Translations under genes and position numbers: made by a program
Shown: positions 1-6,547 of the stretch, in pieces
How the letters are laid out: each line of letters starts with the position of its first letter
Numbering within the stretch: position 1 is the first letter of the stretch
The notes under the pieces: model-generated
Databases searched by the model: none
What the model was told of the DNA's origin: nothing
Seen by the model: the letters and a program-made list of their open reading frames with translations, nothing else
Assembly (NCBI GenBank): GCA_945901665.1
Contig: CAMDLJ010000028.1
Coordinates: 1 to 14,609, forward strand
DNA length: 14,609 nt
Origin: Bordetella parapertussis
GTDB lineage: Bacteria; Pseudomonadota; Gammaproteobacteria; Burkholderiales; Burkholderiaceae
Reading direction: 5' to 3'

Positions 1-624
1 ACCCCAGATCACCTGGGTGGGCACTTGGATGCGGTGCAACCACTTTTGCAAATCCGGGTTGAACAAGCGCGGGTGCCAGGCCAGCTTGGCAAAGCTGAAC
101 TTGTTGCGCACCAAGATATCGGCCTCTTCGTCGCTGGGCTGAGCGGCCAAGCGCGCCGCACGCAGGGTCGGGTCAAACACCAGGTGGCGCGCCGTTTCCT
201 CGTCATTCCAAATAAAAACATCGCCCATGGGTGTGCCCGGCACCCGCAAGCCCGCGCTGGACATCAAGGTCAGGCTGCGCACATGGCGGCAGTTGCGCAC
301 GGCGATCTCGGCGGCCAGCCAACCCCCAATGGAGTGACCCACCACATCAAAGCCTTGTTCAGGTGCCAGTTGGTCCAAAAAGTCCAGGTAGAACATGGCC
401 AGGTCAGGCATGTGCTTGATCCAGTCCGGATCGTCCGACCGGCCAAAACCCGGGTGGTCGGGCGCCCACACCTGAGACCCTTGGGCCAGTTGTTCAAAGA
501 AGGGGTTCCACCCCGTCACGCCACCGGCACCGTGCAAAAACAACAGCGGACGCCCTTGCCCAGCTTGGCGCAGGTGAACATTCACACCAGACACCTGGCA
601 AAAACGGTTTTCAACATTCATCAT
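1..624 (-). CDS. Alpha/beta hydrolase, partial (C-terminus outside window)
   Basis: The reading frame is open from ATG at 624 to the left edge and gives the first 208 residues of an alpha/beta-fold hydrolase. Residues 31-35 (HGAGG) fit the oxyanion-hole loop. Residues 55-63 (PDHPGFGRS) are the usual strand-4 loop, and GHSIGG at 96-101 is the nucleophile elbow with Ser98. The last residues, VPTQVIWG, lead into the loop that normally carries the acid residue. That acid and the catalytic His lie beyond the window. There is no signal peptide, so it probably acts in the cytoplasm. A second ATG follows directly (621). GGAAG lies about 5 bases before the start and fits a ribosome binding site. It begins 62 bp after the Bug receptor gene on the same strand, so co-transcription is likely. 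The family covers esterases, C-C bond hydrolases and haloperoxidases, and the substrate cannot be told. The fold is certain, the role is not. Confidence 0.9.
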   Translation of the reverse strand, partial: MMNVENRFCQVSGVNVHLRQAGQGRPLLFLHGAGGVTGWNPFFEQLAQGSQVWAPDHPGFGRSDDPDWIKHMPDLAMFYLDFLDQLAPEQGFDVVGHSIGGWLAAEIAVRNCRHVRSLTLMSSAGLRVPGTPMGDVFIWNDEETARHLVFDPTLRAARLAAQPSDEEADILVRNKFSFAKLAWHPRLFNPDLQKWLHRIQVPTQVIWG

Positions 625-686
625 CAAGCTTCCACAGGGGGTTATACACAGACACGTCAGGCATCACGCCCGAGAAAGGCCAGGCT

Positions 687-1667
687 TCATTCGGGTGCAG
701 CCTTCACTTTGGCCTCGCGCACCACCCGGCCCCAGCGCACCAGGTCCGAGCGCATGATGTCGGCAAAAGAATCGGGGGTGGCCACAGTGGGCTCGAAATT
801 CATGCCACGCAATTTGTCGCCAATCTCAGCGCTTTGCACCGCAGCGGCGAGTTCGTTGCTGAGCAGTTGCACGATCTCGCGGGGCGTTCCCGCAGGCGCC
901 AGAATGCCAAACCACGGGTAGGCATCAAATGCTGGAAACCCAGCTTCGGCAATGGTGGGCAGTTGCGGCTGGCTGGGCAAACGCTGCAAAGACGCCGCAG
1001 CCAGCAAACGCACCTTGCCATTTTTGGCATGCGGCAAGGAGTTGCTGATCATGTTAAAAAATATGGGTACTTGGCCCGATACTGCATCGGCCAATGCCGG
1101 GGAGCAACCCCGGTAGGGCACATGGACCATGTCGATGCGCGCCGATAGGTTGAGCATCTCACCGGCCAAATGCAAGGGTGTGCCGTGTCCACACGAGGAA
1201 AAACTGTATTTGCCGGGGTTGGCCCGCACCAAGGCGATCAACTCACCAATGGTGTTGGCCGGTACCGACGGGTTCACGCCCACCACGATCGAGGTGCGGC
1301 CGATTAAACCAATCGGCGCAAAATCTTTCATCACATCGTAATTGGATGCACCTGCAAAACTCGCACCCACGGTGAGTTGGTCATTGGTCACCAACAAGGT
1401 GTAACCATTGGCTGGCGACTTGGCGACAAAATCGGCGGCCACACTGCCCCCGCCGCCGCCCTTGTTTTCCACCACAAAGGCTTGACCCAAGCGGTCACCC
1501 AAGCGCTGGGCCATCATCCGCCCCAAGATATCGGTGCCACCACCCGGCGCCGCCGCCACCACCAAACGAACAGCGCGGTTGGGATAGGCTGTTTGCGCTT
1601 GTGCAGCGCTCAGCAAGCATCCCGCGAAAACGGCGAAAAGCCATTGAGGAGAGAAAAACAATTTCAC
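687..1667 (-). CDS. Bug-family (TctC) tripartite tricarboxylate transporter substrate-binding protein
   Basis: This 326-residue protein is a periplasmic receptor of the Bug/TctC family, which captures carboxylated or similar small molecules for a TctAB membrane complex. The N-terminus is a signal peptide with likely cleavage after AQA (residue 24). The mature protein begins QTAYPNRAVRLVV. Family hallmarks are APGGGTD at about 40-46, the ENKGGGGGS segment, HLAGEM, the VPYRG...PAL.D...GQVP stretch and a late GTP segment. The length is normal. The start is GTG, preceded by a G-rich stretch that may serve as a weak ribosome binding site. It lies 106 bp downstream of the GGT-like gene and 62 bp upstream of the hydrolase. 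Bug receptors are numerous in Burkholderiales and often lie away from tctAB. Here tctBA is close by on the same strand, but an intrinsic terminator lies between, so pairing with this TctAB is likely but unproven. The ligand is unknown. Confidence 0.93.
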   Translation of the reverse strand: MKLFFSPQWLFAVFAGCLLSAAQAQTAYPNRAVRLVVAAAPGGGTDILGRMMAQRLGDRLGQAFVVENKGGGGGSVAADFVAKSPANGYTLLVTNDQLTVGASFAGASNYDVMKDFAPIGLIGRTSIVVGVNPSVPANTIGELIALVRANPGKYSFSSCGHGTPLHLAGEMLNLSARIDMVHVPYRGCSPALADAVSGQVPIFFNMISNSLPHAKNGKVRLLAAASLQRLPSQPQLPTIAEAGFPAFDAYPWFGILAPAGTPREIVQLLSNELAAAVQSAEIGDKLRGMNFEPTVATPDSFADIMRSDLVRWGRVVREAKVKAAPE

Positions 1668-1773
1668 ATCAACCCCCGTATTTTGAAGGGGCTCAATTTA
1701 TCACCCACAGCCTGTGCACAACAGTCGGGCTAACCCCTTGTCGCGCAGGCGGCAGGGGTCGCACTGGCAGCAC

Positions 1774-3396
1774 TCAAAACCCGGCGGCCAAGCCGTCGCG
1801 GCGCGGGTCGCTGGCCACCACATAGCCTTCTACTTTCGGGTCACCGGCACGCCAAATGAATTGCCCCGCGCCAAAGTCTTGGTAGCTGTCGTTGATCACA
1901 TCCACATGGTGGCCCAGGTCTTTGAGGCCTTGCACGGTTTGTGGGTTCATGCTGGATTCGACATTGATCTCCATGCCCTGGTTGAAGCGCCAGCGGGGTG
2001 CATCGCAAGCGGCTTGGGGGTTTTGTTGGTAATCGAGCATGCGCACCACGGTTTGCATGTGGCCTTGCGGTTGCATATTGCCGCCCATCACGCCAAAGCT
2101 CATCACCGGCTGACCGTCTTGCGTCAAAAAGGCCGGAATGATGGTGTGGAACGGCCGCTTGCCGGGCGCGACCAAGTTGGCTTGGTTGGGCGTGTCGGTG
2201 GACACGGTGAAGCCGTGGCCGCGGTTTTGCAAACTGATACCGTAAGTGGGCTCGACGCAACCCGAACCAAAGCCCATGTAGTTGCTTTGGATGAAGCTGA
2301 CCATCATGCCGTTTTCATCCGCCGCAGTCAGGTAAATCGTGCCCCCCTTGACCGGGTTGCCCGCGCCAAAGGCTTGGGCGCGCTTCATGTCGATGAGCTT
2401 GGCGCGTTGGGCCAGGTAGGCGTTGTCCAGCATTTGCTCGGTGCTGACCTCCATGCCTTGGCGCTCGGCGACAAAGCGGTAGACATCGGCAAAAGCCAAT
2501 TTCATGGCTTCAATTTGCAGGTGCTGAGACGCCACCCCATCGACAGGCAGGCTGGCCAAGTCAAAGTTTTCCAGAATGCCCAAAGCGATTTGGGCGGCAA
2601 TGCCCTGGCCATTGGGCGGGATTTCATGCAAGGTGTGCTGGCGGTAATTTTTCGCCAAAGGGGTCACCCACTCGGGCTTGAACTGGGCGAAATCGCTGAC
2701 CTGGTGGCTGCCGCCGTTGTCAGCAGAAAACCGGGCCAATGCCTGGGCAATTTCACCGCCATAAAAAGCCTGGCCCTTGGTTTGGGCTATCAAGCGCAGG
2801 CCGCGCGCAGCGGCTGGAAATTTGAACAACTCGCCCACCGCGGGCGCACGGCCCCAGGGTAAAAAGCTTTGGGCAAAGCCCGGCAACGATTGCAGCTCGG
2901 GCGTGGCTGCAGCCCACTTTTGTTGCACCACCACGGGCAACAAATAGCCCCGCTCGGCGATTTCAATGGCCGGTTGCAACAAGTCCTCAAACGGCAGCTT
3001 GCCAAAACGCTCGCTCAATGCCACCCAGGCCGACACCGCGCCGGGGATGGTGACCGAATCCATGCCGCGCTTGGGCGGCGTGGTGGCGCCAGCACCGTAC
3101 TTGGATTGAAAGTAGCCCGGCGTCCAGGCCTGGGGGGCAGAGCCTGAGGCGTTCAGGCCATGCAGTTGCTGACCGTCCCACAAAATACAAAAAGCGTCCG
3201 AGCCCAAGCCATTGCTCACTGGCTCGGTGATGGTCAGGGCGGCTGCGGCAGCGATGGCGGCATCCACCGCATTGCCGCCTTGCCACAGGATGCGCAAGCC
3301 CGCTTGGGCGGCCAAAGGGTGAGAGGTGGACACCACGTTGCGCGCAAACACAGGCAAACGGGTCGATGTGTAGGGGGTTTGGTAATTGAAGTTCAT
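1774..3396 (-). CDS. Gamma-glutamyltransferase-like Ntn amidohydrolase
   Basis: This 540-residue protein belongs to the gamma-glutamyltransferase (GGT) family of self-cleaving N-terminal-nucleophile hydrolases. The N-terminal half has STSHPLAAQAG and GGNAVDAAIAAA. Thr353 in GGTIYLTAADENG aligns with the Thr that cleaves the precursor and then acts as nucleophile. GG438-439 (MGGN) fits the oxyanion-hole glycines. Two substrate-recognition sites differ from classical GGT: the Arg of the FREMAP motif is replaced by Ser84 in NASGSAP (82-88), and the Asp of the NNxMDDFS motif is absent in NRGHGF (391-396). I infer an amidase or acylase acting on something other than ordinary gamma-glutamyl compounds. 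There is no signal peptide, unlike the periplasmic E. coli enzyme. ATG at 3396 is the only plausible start. It has no ribosome binding site and overlaps the stop of a small upstream ORF. It sits between tctA and the Bug receptor gene. Confidence 0.92.
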   Translation of the reverse strand: MNFNYQTPYTSTRLPVFARNVVSTSHPLAAQAGLRILWQGGNAVDAAIAAAAALTITEPVSNGLGSDAFCILWDGQQLHGLNASGSAPQAWTPGYFQSKYGAGATTPPKRGMDSVTIPGAVSAWVALSERFGKLPFEDLLQPAIEIAERGYLLPVVVQQKWAAATPELQSLPGFAQSFLPWGRAPAVGELFKFPAAARGLRLIAQTKGQAFYGGEIAQALARFSADNGGSHQVSDFAQFKPEWVTPLAKNYRQHTLHEIPPNGQGIAAQIALGILENFDLASLPVDGVASQHLQIEAMKLAFADVYRFVAERQGMEVSTEQMLDNAYLAQRAKLIDMKRAQAFGAGNPVKGGTIYLTAADENGMMVSFIQSNYMGFGSGCVEPTYGISLQNRGHGFTVSTDTPNQANLVAPGKRPFHTIIPAFLTQDGQPVMSFGVMGGNMQPQGHMQTVVRMLDYQQNPQAACDAPRWRFNQGMEINVESSMNPQTVQGLKDLGHHVDVINDSYQDFGAGQFIWRAGDPKVEGYVVASDPRRDGLAAGF

Positions 3397-3500
3397 GCGC
3401 AGATGATAGCGATGCCGTGGAACACCAAGGGCCTGACCCAGTGCAGCGCCGGTCTGGCCAAGTCATCGCTGTGCAAGGGCAAAAATGCCTGGGTGGCCAT
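3393..3500 (-). CDS. Possible 35-residue upstream ORF overlapping the GGT-like start
   Basis: A short frame runs from ATG at 3500 to a TGA at 3395-3393 and would encode 35 residues beginning MATQAFLPLHSDDLARP. Its stop overlaps the start of the GGT-like gene as ATGA. GGTGAG lies 8 bases before its ATG and could be a ribosome binding site, whereas the GGT-like ATG has none. It begins just downstream of the tctA terminator. It could couple translation into the downstream gene or be a leader peptide, but a frame this short can arise by chance. I recognise no homology. Confidence 0.25.
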   Translation of the reverse strand: MATQAFLPLHSDDLARPALHWVRPLVFHGIAIICA

Positions 3501-3514
3501 GATGGCCGCTCACC

Positions 3515-3542
3515 AAAAAAAACGGCACCCGAAGGTGCCGTT
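3515..3542 (-). terminator. Intrinsic terminator of tctBA (UUCG tetraloop)
   Basis: Read on the minus strand, the arm AACGGCACC is followed by the loop TTCG, the arm GGTGCCGTT, and then more T (8 T in all, counting the end of the arm). This is a perfect 9-bp stem closed by the very stable C(UUCG)G tetraloop with a U tract, so a textbook intrinsic terminator. It lies 37 bp past the tctA stop codon and separates tctBA from the GGT-like gene. Confidence 0.93.
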
Positions 3543-3579
3543 GACGAGTTGCACCGGGCCATCGGCCCAGGGACACAGG

Positions 3580-5091
3580 TCACTCCTCGACAAAGGCCTC
3601 TTTGCGCTTGGCCTTGACCGCTGGCAAAAGCACAATGATGAGCAACACCAAAGCGGCGGCCAACAAGGAACCCGACAGCGGACGGGTGACAAACACCGAC
3701 CAATCGCCGCGCGAGAGAAGCAGTGCACGGCGCAGGTTTTCTTCCATCATGGGGCCCAAAATGAAGCCCAGCAACAAAGGCGCGGGCTCACAACCAAGCT
3801 TCATGAAGATGTAGCCCACAAAGCCAAACAAAGCCACCATCCAGATGTCAAAGGTGTTGTTGTTGGTCGAATAAACACCAATGGCGCAAAACAGCACGAT
3901 GGCCGGAAACAGCAAGCGGTAGGGCACCGACAACAGTTTGATCCACATGCCAATCAAGGGCAGGTTCAAGATCACCAGCATCAGGTTACCTAGCCACATC
4001 GAGGCGATCAGGCCCCAGAACAACTCGGGGTTGCTGGTCATCACCTGGGGGCCAGGCTGGATGTTGTGGATGGTCATGGCACCCACCATCAGCGCCATCA
4101 CCGCATTGGGCGGAATGCCCAAAGTCAGCAAGGGGATGAAGGAGGTTTGCGCACCAGCGTTATTGGCCGATTCAGGAGCTGCCACACCACGGATATTGCC
4201 TTGACCGAAAGGCACTTCACCGGGCTTGAGCTCCGTTTTCTTTTCGATGGTGTAGGCGGCAAAAGCAGCCAACAAGGCACCGCCACCGGGCAACACACCC
4301 AAAATCGAGCCCAAAGCCGTGCCACGCAAAATGGCAGGGATCATCAGTTTGATGTCTGTCAAGGTGGGGAACAAGCCTTGCACCTTGGCGGTGTAAACCT
4401 TGCGGTTTTCTTCGGGTTGCGACAGGTTGGAGATGATCTCGCCGTAGCCAAACACACCCATGGCAATCACCACAAAGCCCACGCCATCGGTGAGTTCAGG
4501 GATATCAAAGCTAAAGCGCGCGACGCCCGAGTTGACGTCGGTGCCCACCAAGCCCATCAACAAGCCCAGCAGGATCATGGCAATCGCCTTGATCAAAGAA
4601 CCCGAAGCCAGCACCACGGCACCGATCAAGCCCAGCACCATCAGTGAGAAGTATTCTGCGGGTCCAAATTTGAAGGCCAATTCGGTCAAGGGCGCGGCAA
4701 AGGAGGCCAAGATCAAGGTGCCCACAGAACCGGCAAAGAATGAGCCCAAGCCAGCGGCGGCCAGGGCCGGTCCCGCTCGGCCTTTTCGGGCCATTTGGTA
4801 GCCGTCAATCATGGTGACCACCGAGGACGACTCTCCCGGTAGATTAACCAAAATGGCCGTGGTGGAGCCACCGTATTGCGCGCCGTAATAAATGCCGGCC
4901 AACATGATCAGTGCCGAAACGGGCGGCAATGCATAGGTGGCGGGCAACAACATGGCGATGGTGGCGACGGGTCCAATGCCTGGCAAGACGCCAATCAAGG
5001 TGCCCAAGATGCAACCAATCAGGCAGTACATCAGGTTGATGGGGGTGAAAGCCACCCCAAAGCCAGTGGCCAGGTTTGCGATTAAATCCAT
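3580..5091 (-). CDS. tctA: Tripartite tricarboxylate transporter large membrane subunit TctA
   Basis: This 503-residue protein is the large membrane subunit of a TctABC-type secondary transporter, which imports ligand delivered by a Bug receptor using an ion gradient. Family signatures are present in both halves. The N-terminal half has GTLIGVLPGIGPVATIAMLLP, YYGAQYGGSTTAILVNLPGE and the DGYQMARKGRAGPAL loop. The second half has LGSILGVLPGGGALLAAF with YTIEKK, and a PESANNAGAQTSFIPLLTLGIP segment. It is hydrophobic throughout, with roughly a dozen membrane segments, and ends in a charged tail. The frame is open upstream to 5226, but ATG at 5091 is the true start: it has AAGGAG 9-10 bases upstream, that site overlaps the tctB stop, and the homology begins with MDLIANLATGFGVAF. 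It lies 13 bp after tctB, so the two form one transcription unit that ends at the terminator at 3515-3542. Confidence 0.96.
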   Translation of the reverse strand: MDLIANLATGFGVAFTPINLMYCLIGCILGTLIGVLPGIGPVATIAMLLPATYALPPVSALIMLAGIYYGAQYGGSTTAILVNLPGESSSVVTMIDGYQMARKGRAGPALAAAGLGSFFAGSVGTLILASFAAPLTELAFKFGPAEYFSLMVLGLIGAVVLASGSLIKAIAMILLGLLMGLVGTDVNSGVARFSFDIPELTDGVGFVVIAMGVFGYGEIISNLSQPEENRKVYTAKVQGLFPTLTDIKLMIPAILRGTALGSILGVLPGGGALLAAFAAYTIEKKTELKPGEVPFGQGNIRGVAAPESANNAGAQTSFIPLLTLGIPPNAVMALMVGAMTIHNIQPGPQVMTSNPELFWGLIASMWLGNLMLVILNLPLIGMWIKLLSVPYRLLFPAIVLFCAIGVYSTNNNTFDIWMVALFGFVGYIFMKLGCEPAPLLLGFILGPMMEENLRRALLLSRGDWSVFVTRPLSGSLLAAALVLLIIVLLPAVKAKRKEAFVEE

Positions 5092-5104
5092 GCTCTGTCT
5101 CTCC

Positions 5105-5593
5105 TTAACCGGTGATGAACTTTGGCCAAACCGGAATTTGCAGTTTGAGCAAGACAATAAAGGCCAGGTAGCTGCCCACACTGAGCACACAGGCCAACAG
5201 CAGCACATCGCGCCAGTTGAACTCACTGCCGGCTTTGCTGCAAATGATGGTCAAGGCAAAAATCCCCGCGATCAAACCCATGTGGGGCAAGCCAATGCTG
5301 GGCAAGCCGCCCAGCAAAACGCCAAAAGCGAGGTTACCGCCCAGGATGTAAATAATGGGCCGCCACACAAATCGACCCACTTTTTCGCCGTCGGCCGTTT
5401 CCACGACCATTGATGTGAAGCAGATGACAGCGCCAAAACCCGCCAGCATCACGCCCAGCAACAAGGGGAAATAGCCAGGGCCCATGCGGGCGCCCGTGCC
5501 GATGGAATACTTGGTTGCACCCCAAGCAAAAGCGGCACCGACCACCAAAAACATGAGGCCTGAGAAAAAGTCTTTCTGACTTTTGATGTTCAC
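5105..5593 (-). CDS. tctB: Tripartite tricarboxylate transporter small membrane subunit TctB
   Basis: This 162-residue protein is the small membrane subunit of the transporter and works in the inner membrane with TctA. It shows about four hydrophobic segments (roughly residues 9-27, 42-62, 79-105 and 125-150). It also has the family's N-terminal KDFFSGLMFLVVGAAFAWGA and the GTGARMGPGYFPLLLG motif, where MGPGYFP is the clearest TctB mark. The start is GTG at 5593, with GAGGAG 7-8 bases upstream. It is the first gene of the tctBA unit. The 159 bp upstream hold two short palindromes, CCTATAGG (5666-5673) and GTATAC (5685-5690), that could belong to a promoter or operator, but I see no convincing -35/-10 pair. 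No regulator gene lies nearby. Confidence 0.94.
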   Translation of the reverse strand: MNIKSQKDFFSGLMFLVVGAAFAWGATKYSIGTGARMGPGYFPLLLGVMLAGFGAVICFTSMVVETADGEKVGRFVWRPIIYILGGNLAFGVLLGGLPSIGLPHMGLIAGIFALTIICSKAGSEFNWRDVLLLACVLSVGSYLAFIVLLKLQIPVWPKFITG

Positions 5594-5752
5594 GAATGAT
5601 CTCCTCGATGAAACAAAACTGGCCGATTGTGTGCAGGTTCTGGTGCTGCGTCTATGTGGGTTTCACCTATAGGCCAGGATTTTTGTATACGATTTGATCG
5701 CTCAGCCACCCCCCGCGCTGAAAGGATCACGCCCGGCGCGCGCCAAAAACCA

Positions 5753-6547
5753 TCATTCCCCATGTGACAAGGTGGCGGGCGCGAGCACCCGCAGCCACTT
5801 GGACGCGGGCAAACCCCAGTGTTGCTCGATGTGTAGCGAGCGCGACAGCAAGGCCTCTGGGTCAGGCACCGCCGGGGTGCGTTGGGCCATGACCACGGTA
5901 TTGCCTTCGCGCGTGGGCTTGAACGCCCACACCGCTTCAGTGCCAAATACGGCGCTGATTTTTTCCACGCTGCGCGCATAGCTGTGGCTGCGGCCAAACA
6001 GGTTCACCACCATGCAACCGCTGGACGTGAGCAATTGGCGGCAATCGGCATAAAAAGCCTCGCTGTCGAGCACCGGCGCGGCGGCTTCGTGGTCATACAA
6101 GTCCACATGTAAAACATCCACCTGCGCCCGCCAATGGGTGTGCGCGGCGACCTCGGCCGCATCCCCCAGCACCACTTGCAAGCGCTCGCTATCGGGCGGG
6201 AGTTTGAACCACAAACGGCACGCTGCCACCACCTGTGGGTTGATTTCGATGGCCGTGGTGTGCATGCCCAGCTTGTGGGCACAAAACTTGGTCAAGGTTC
6301 CTGCCCCCAAGCCCAGTTGCATGGCCTTGAGGTTGACCACCTCATCGGGCGGCACCCACAACAACCAACCCATCATGCGCTGCACATAGTCCAGATGGAT
6401 TTCATAGGGGCGGTCAGGCCACATCGAACCCTGAACCCAATCGGTGCCCAGGTGCAAATAACGCACCGGGCCGTGGTCGGAAAAATTCACTGTGGGCAAA
6501 CCGGTGCTGGCACTGCGCTTGATGCGGGACATGGGGGACGACCTCAT
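5753..6547 (-). CDS. Spermidine synthase-like Rossmann-fold protein
   Basis: This 264-residue protein has the methyltransferase-like fold of the spermidine synthase (SpeE) family. Visible are a nucleotide-binding loop LGLGAGTL (78-85), the acidic turn AIEINP (about 99-104), the GDAAEV turn (128-133), and DLYD (149-152) where SpeE has the catalytic Asp. The N-terminal part, with LGTDWVQGSM and PYEIHLDYVQRMM, only loosely matches the polyamine-site motifs of true SpeE (DG..Q and YHE), so aminopropyltransferase activity is doubtful. Such proteins are often named spermidine synthase without proof. ATG at 6547 overlaps the recJ stop as ATGA, so coupling is likely. An in-frame ATG at 6532 (MSRIKR) has GAGG 9 bases upstream and is a real alternative. 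It probably forms one transcription unit with recJ and the RpfE-like gene. I see no terminator after it. Confidence 0.85.
   Translation of the reverse strand: MRSSPMSRIKRSASTGLPTVNFSDHGPVRYLHLGTDWVQGSMWPDRPYEIHLDYVQRMMGWLLWVPPDEVVNLKAMQLGLGAGTLTKFCAHKLGMHTTAIEINPQVVAACRLWFKLPPDSERLQVVLGDAAEVAAHTHWRAQVDVLHVDLYDHEAAAPVLDSEAFYADCRQLLTSSGCMVVNLFGRSHSYARSVEKISAVFGTEAVWAFKPTREGNTVVMAQRTPAVPDPEALLSRSLHIEQHWGLPASKWLRVLAPATLSHGE

Noticed and set aside
25..921. Long plus-strand open frame of 298 codons
   Set aside because: It lies opposite the hydrolase and the end of the Bug receptor gene, has a composition typical of a complementary-strand shadow (rich in His, Gln and Arg), and shows no domain.
1730..1760. 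CCCCT/AGGGG pairing between the GGT-like gene and the Bug receptor gene as a terminator
   Set aside because: The stem is only 5 bp with a large loop and no U tract follows.
1668..1773. Sigma-70 promoter for the Bug receptor gene (TTGTGC and TAAATT on the minus strand)
   Set aside because: The spacing of 15 bp is short and both hexamers are weak, so it cannot be told from chance.
1714..2862. Plus-strand open frame of 382 codons
   Set aside because: It is antisense to the GGT-like gene, which has strong family motifs. The translation is His- and Ala-rich with no recognisable fold.
5092..5226. N-terminal extension of TctA by 45 residues
   Set aside because: It overlaps tctB, encodes a Cys/Trp-rich stretch unlike the family, and the strong ribosome binding site is placed for ATG 5091.
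5734..5743. GGCGCGCGCC palindrome near a run of A as a terminator for the SpeE-like gene
   Set aside because: It has no loop, and on the minus strand the T run comes before the palindrome rather than after it.
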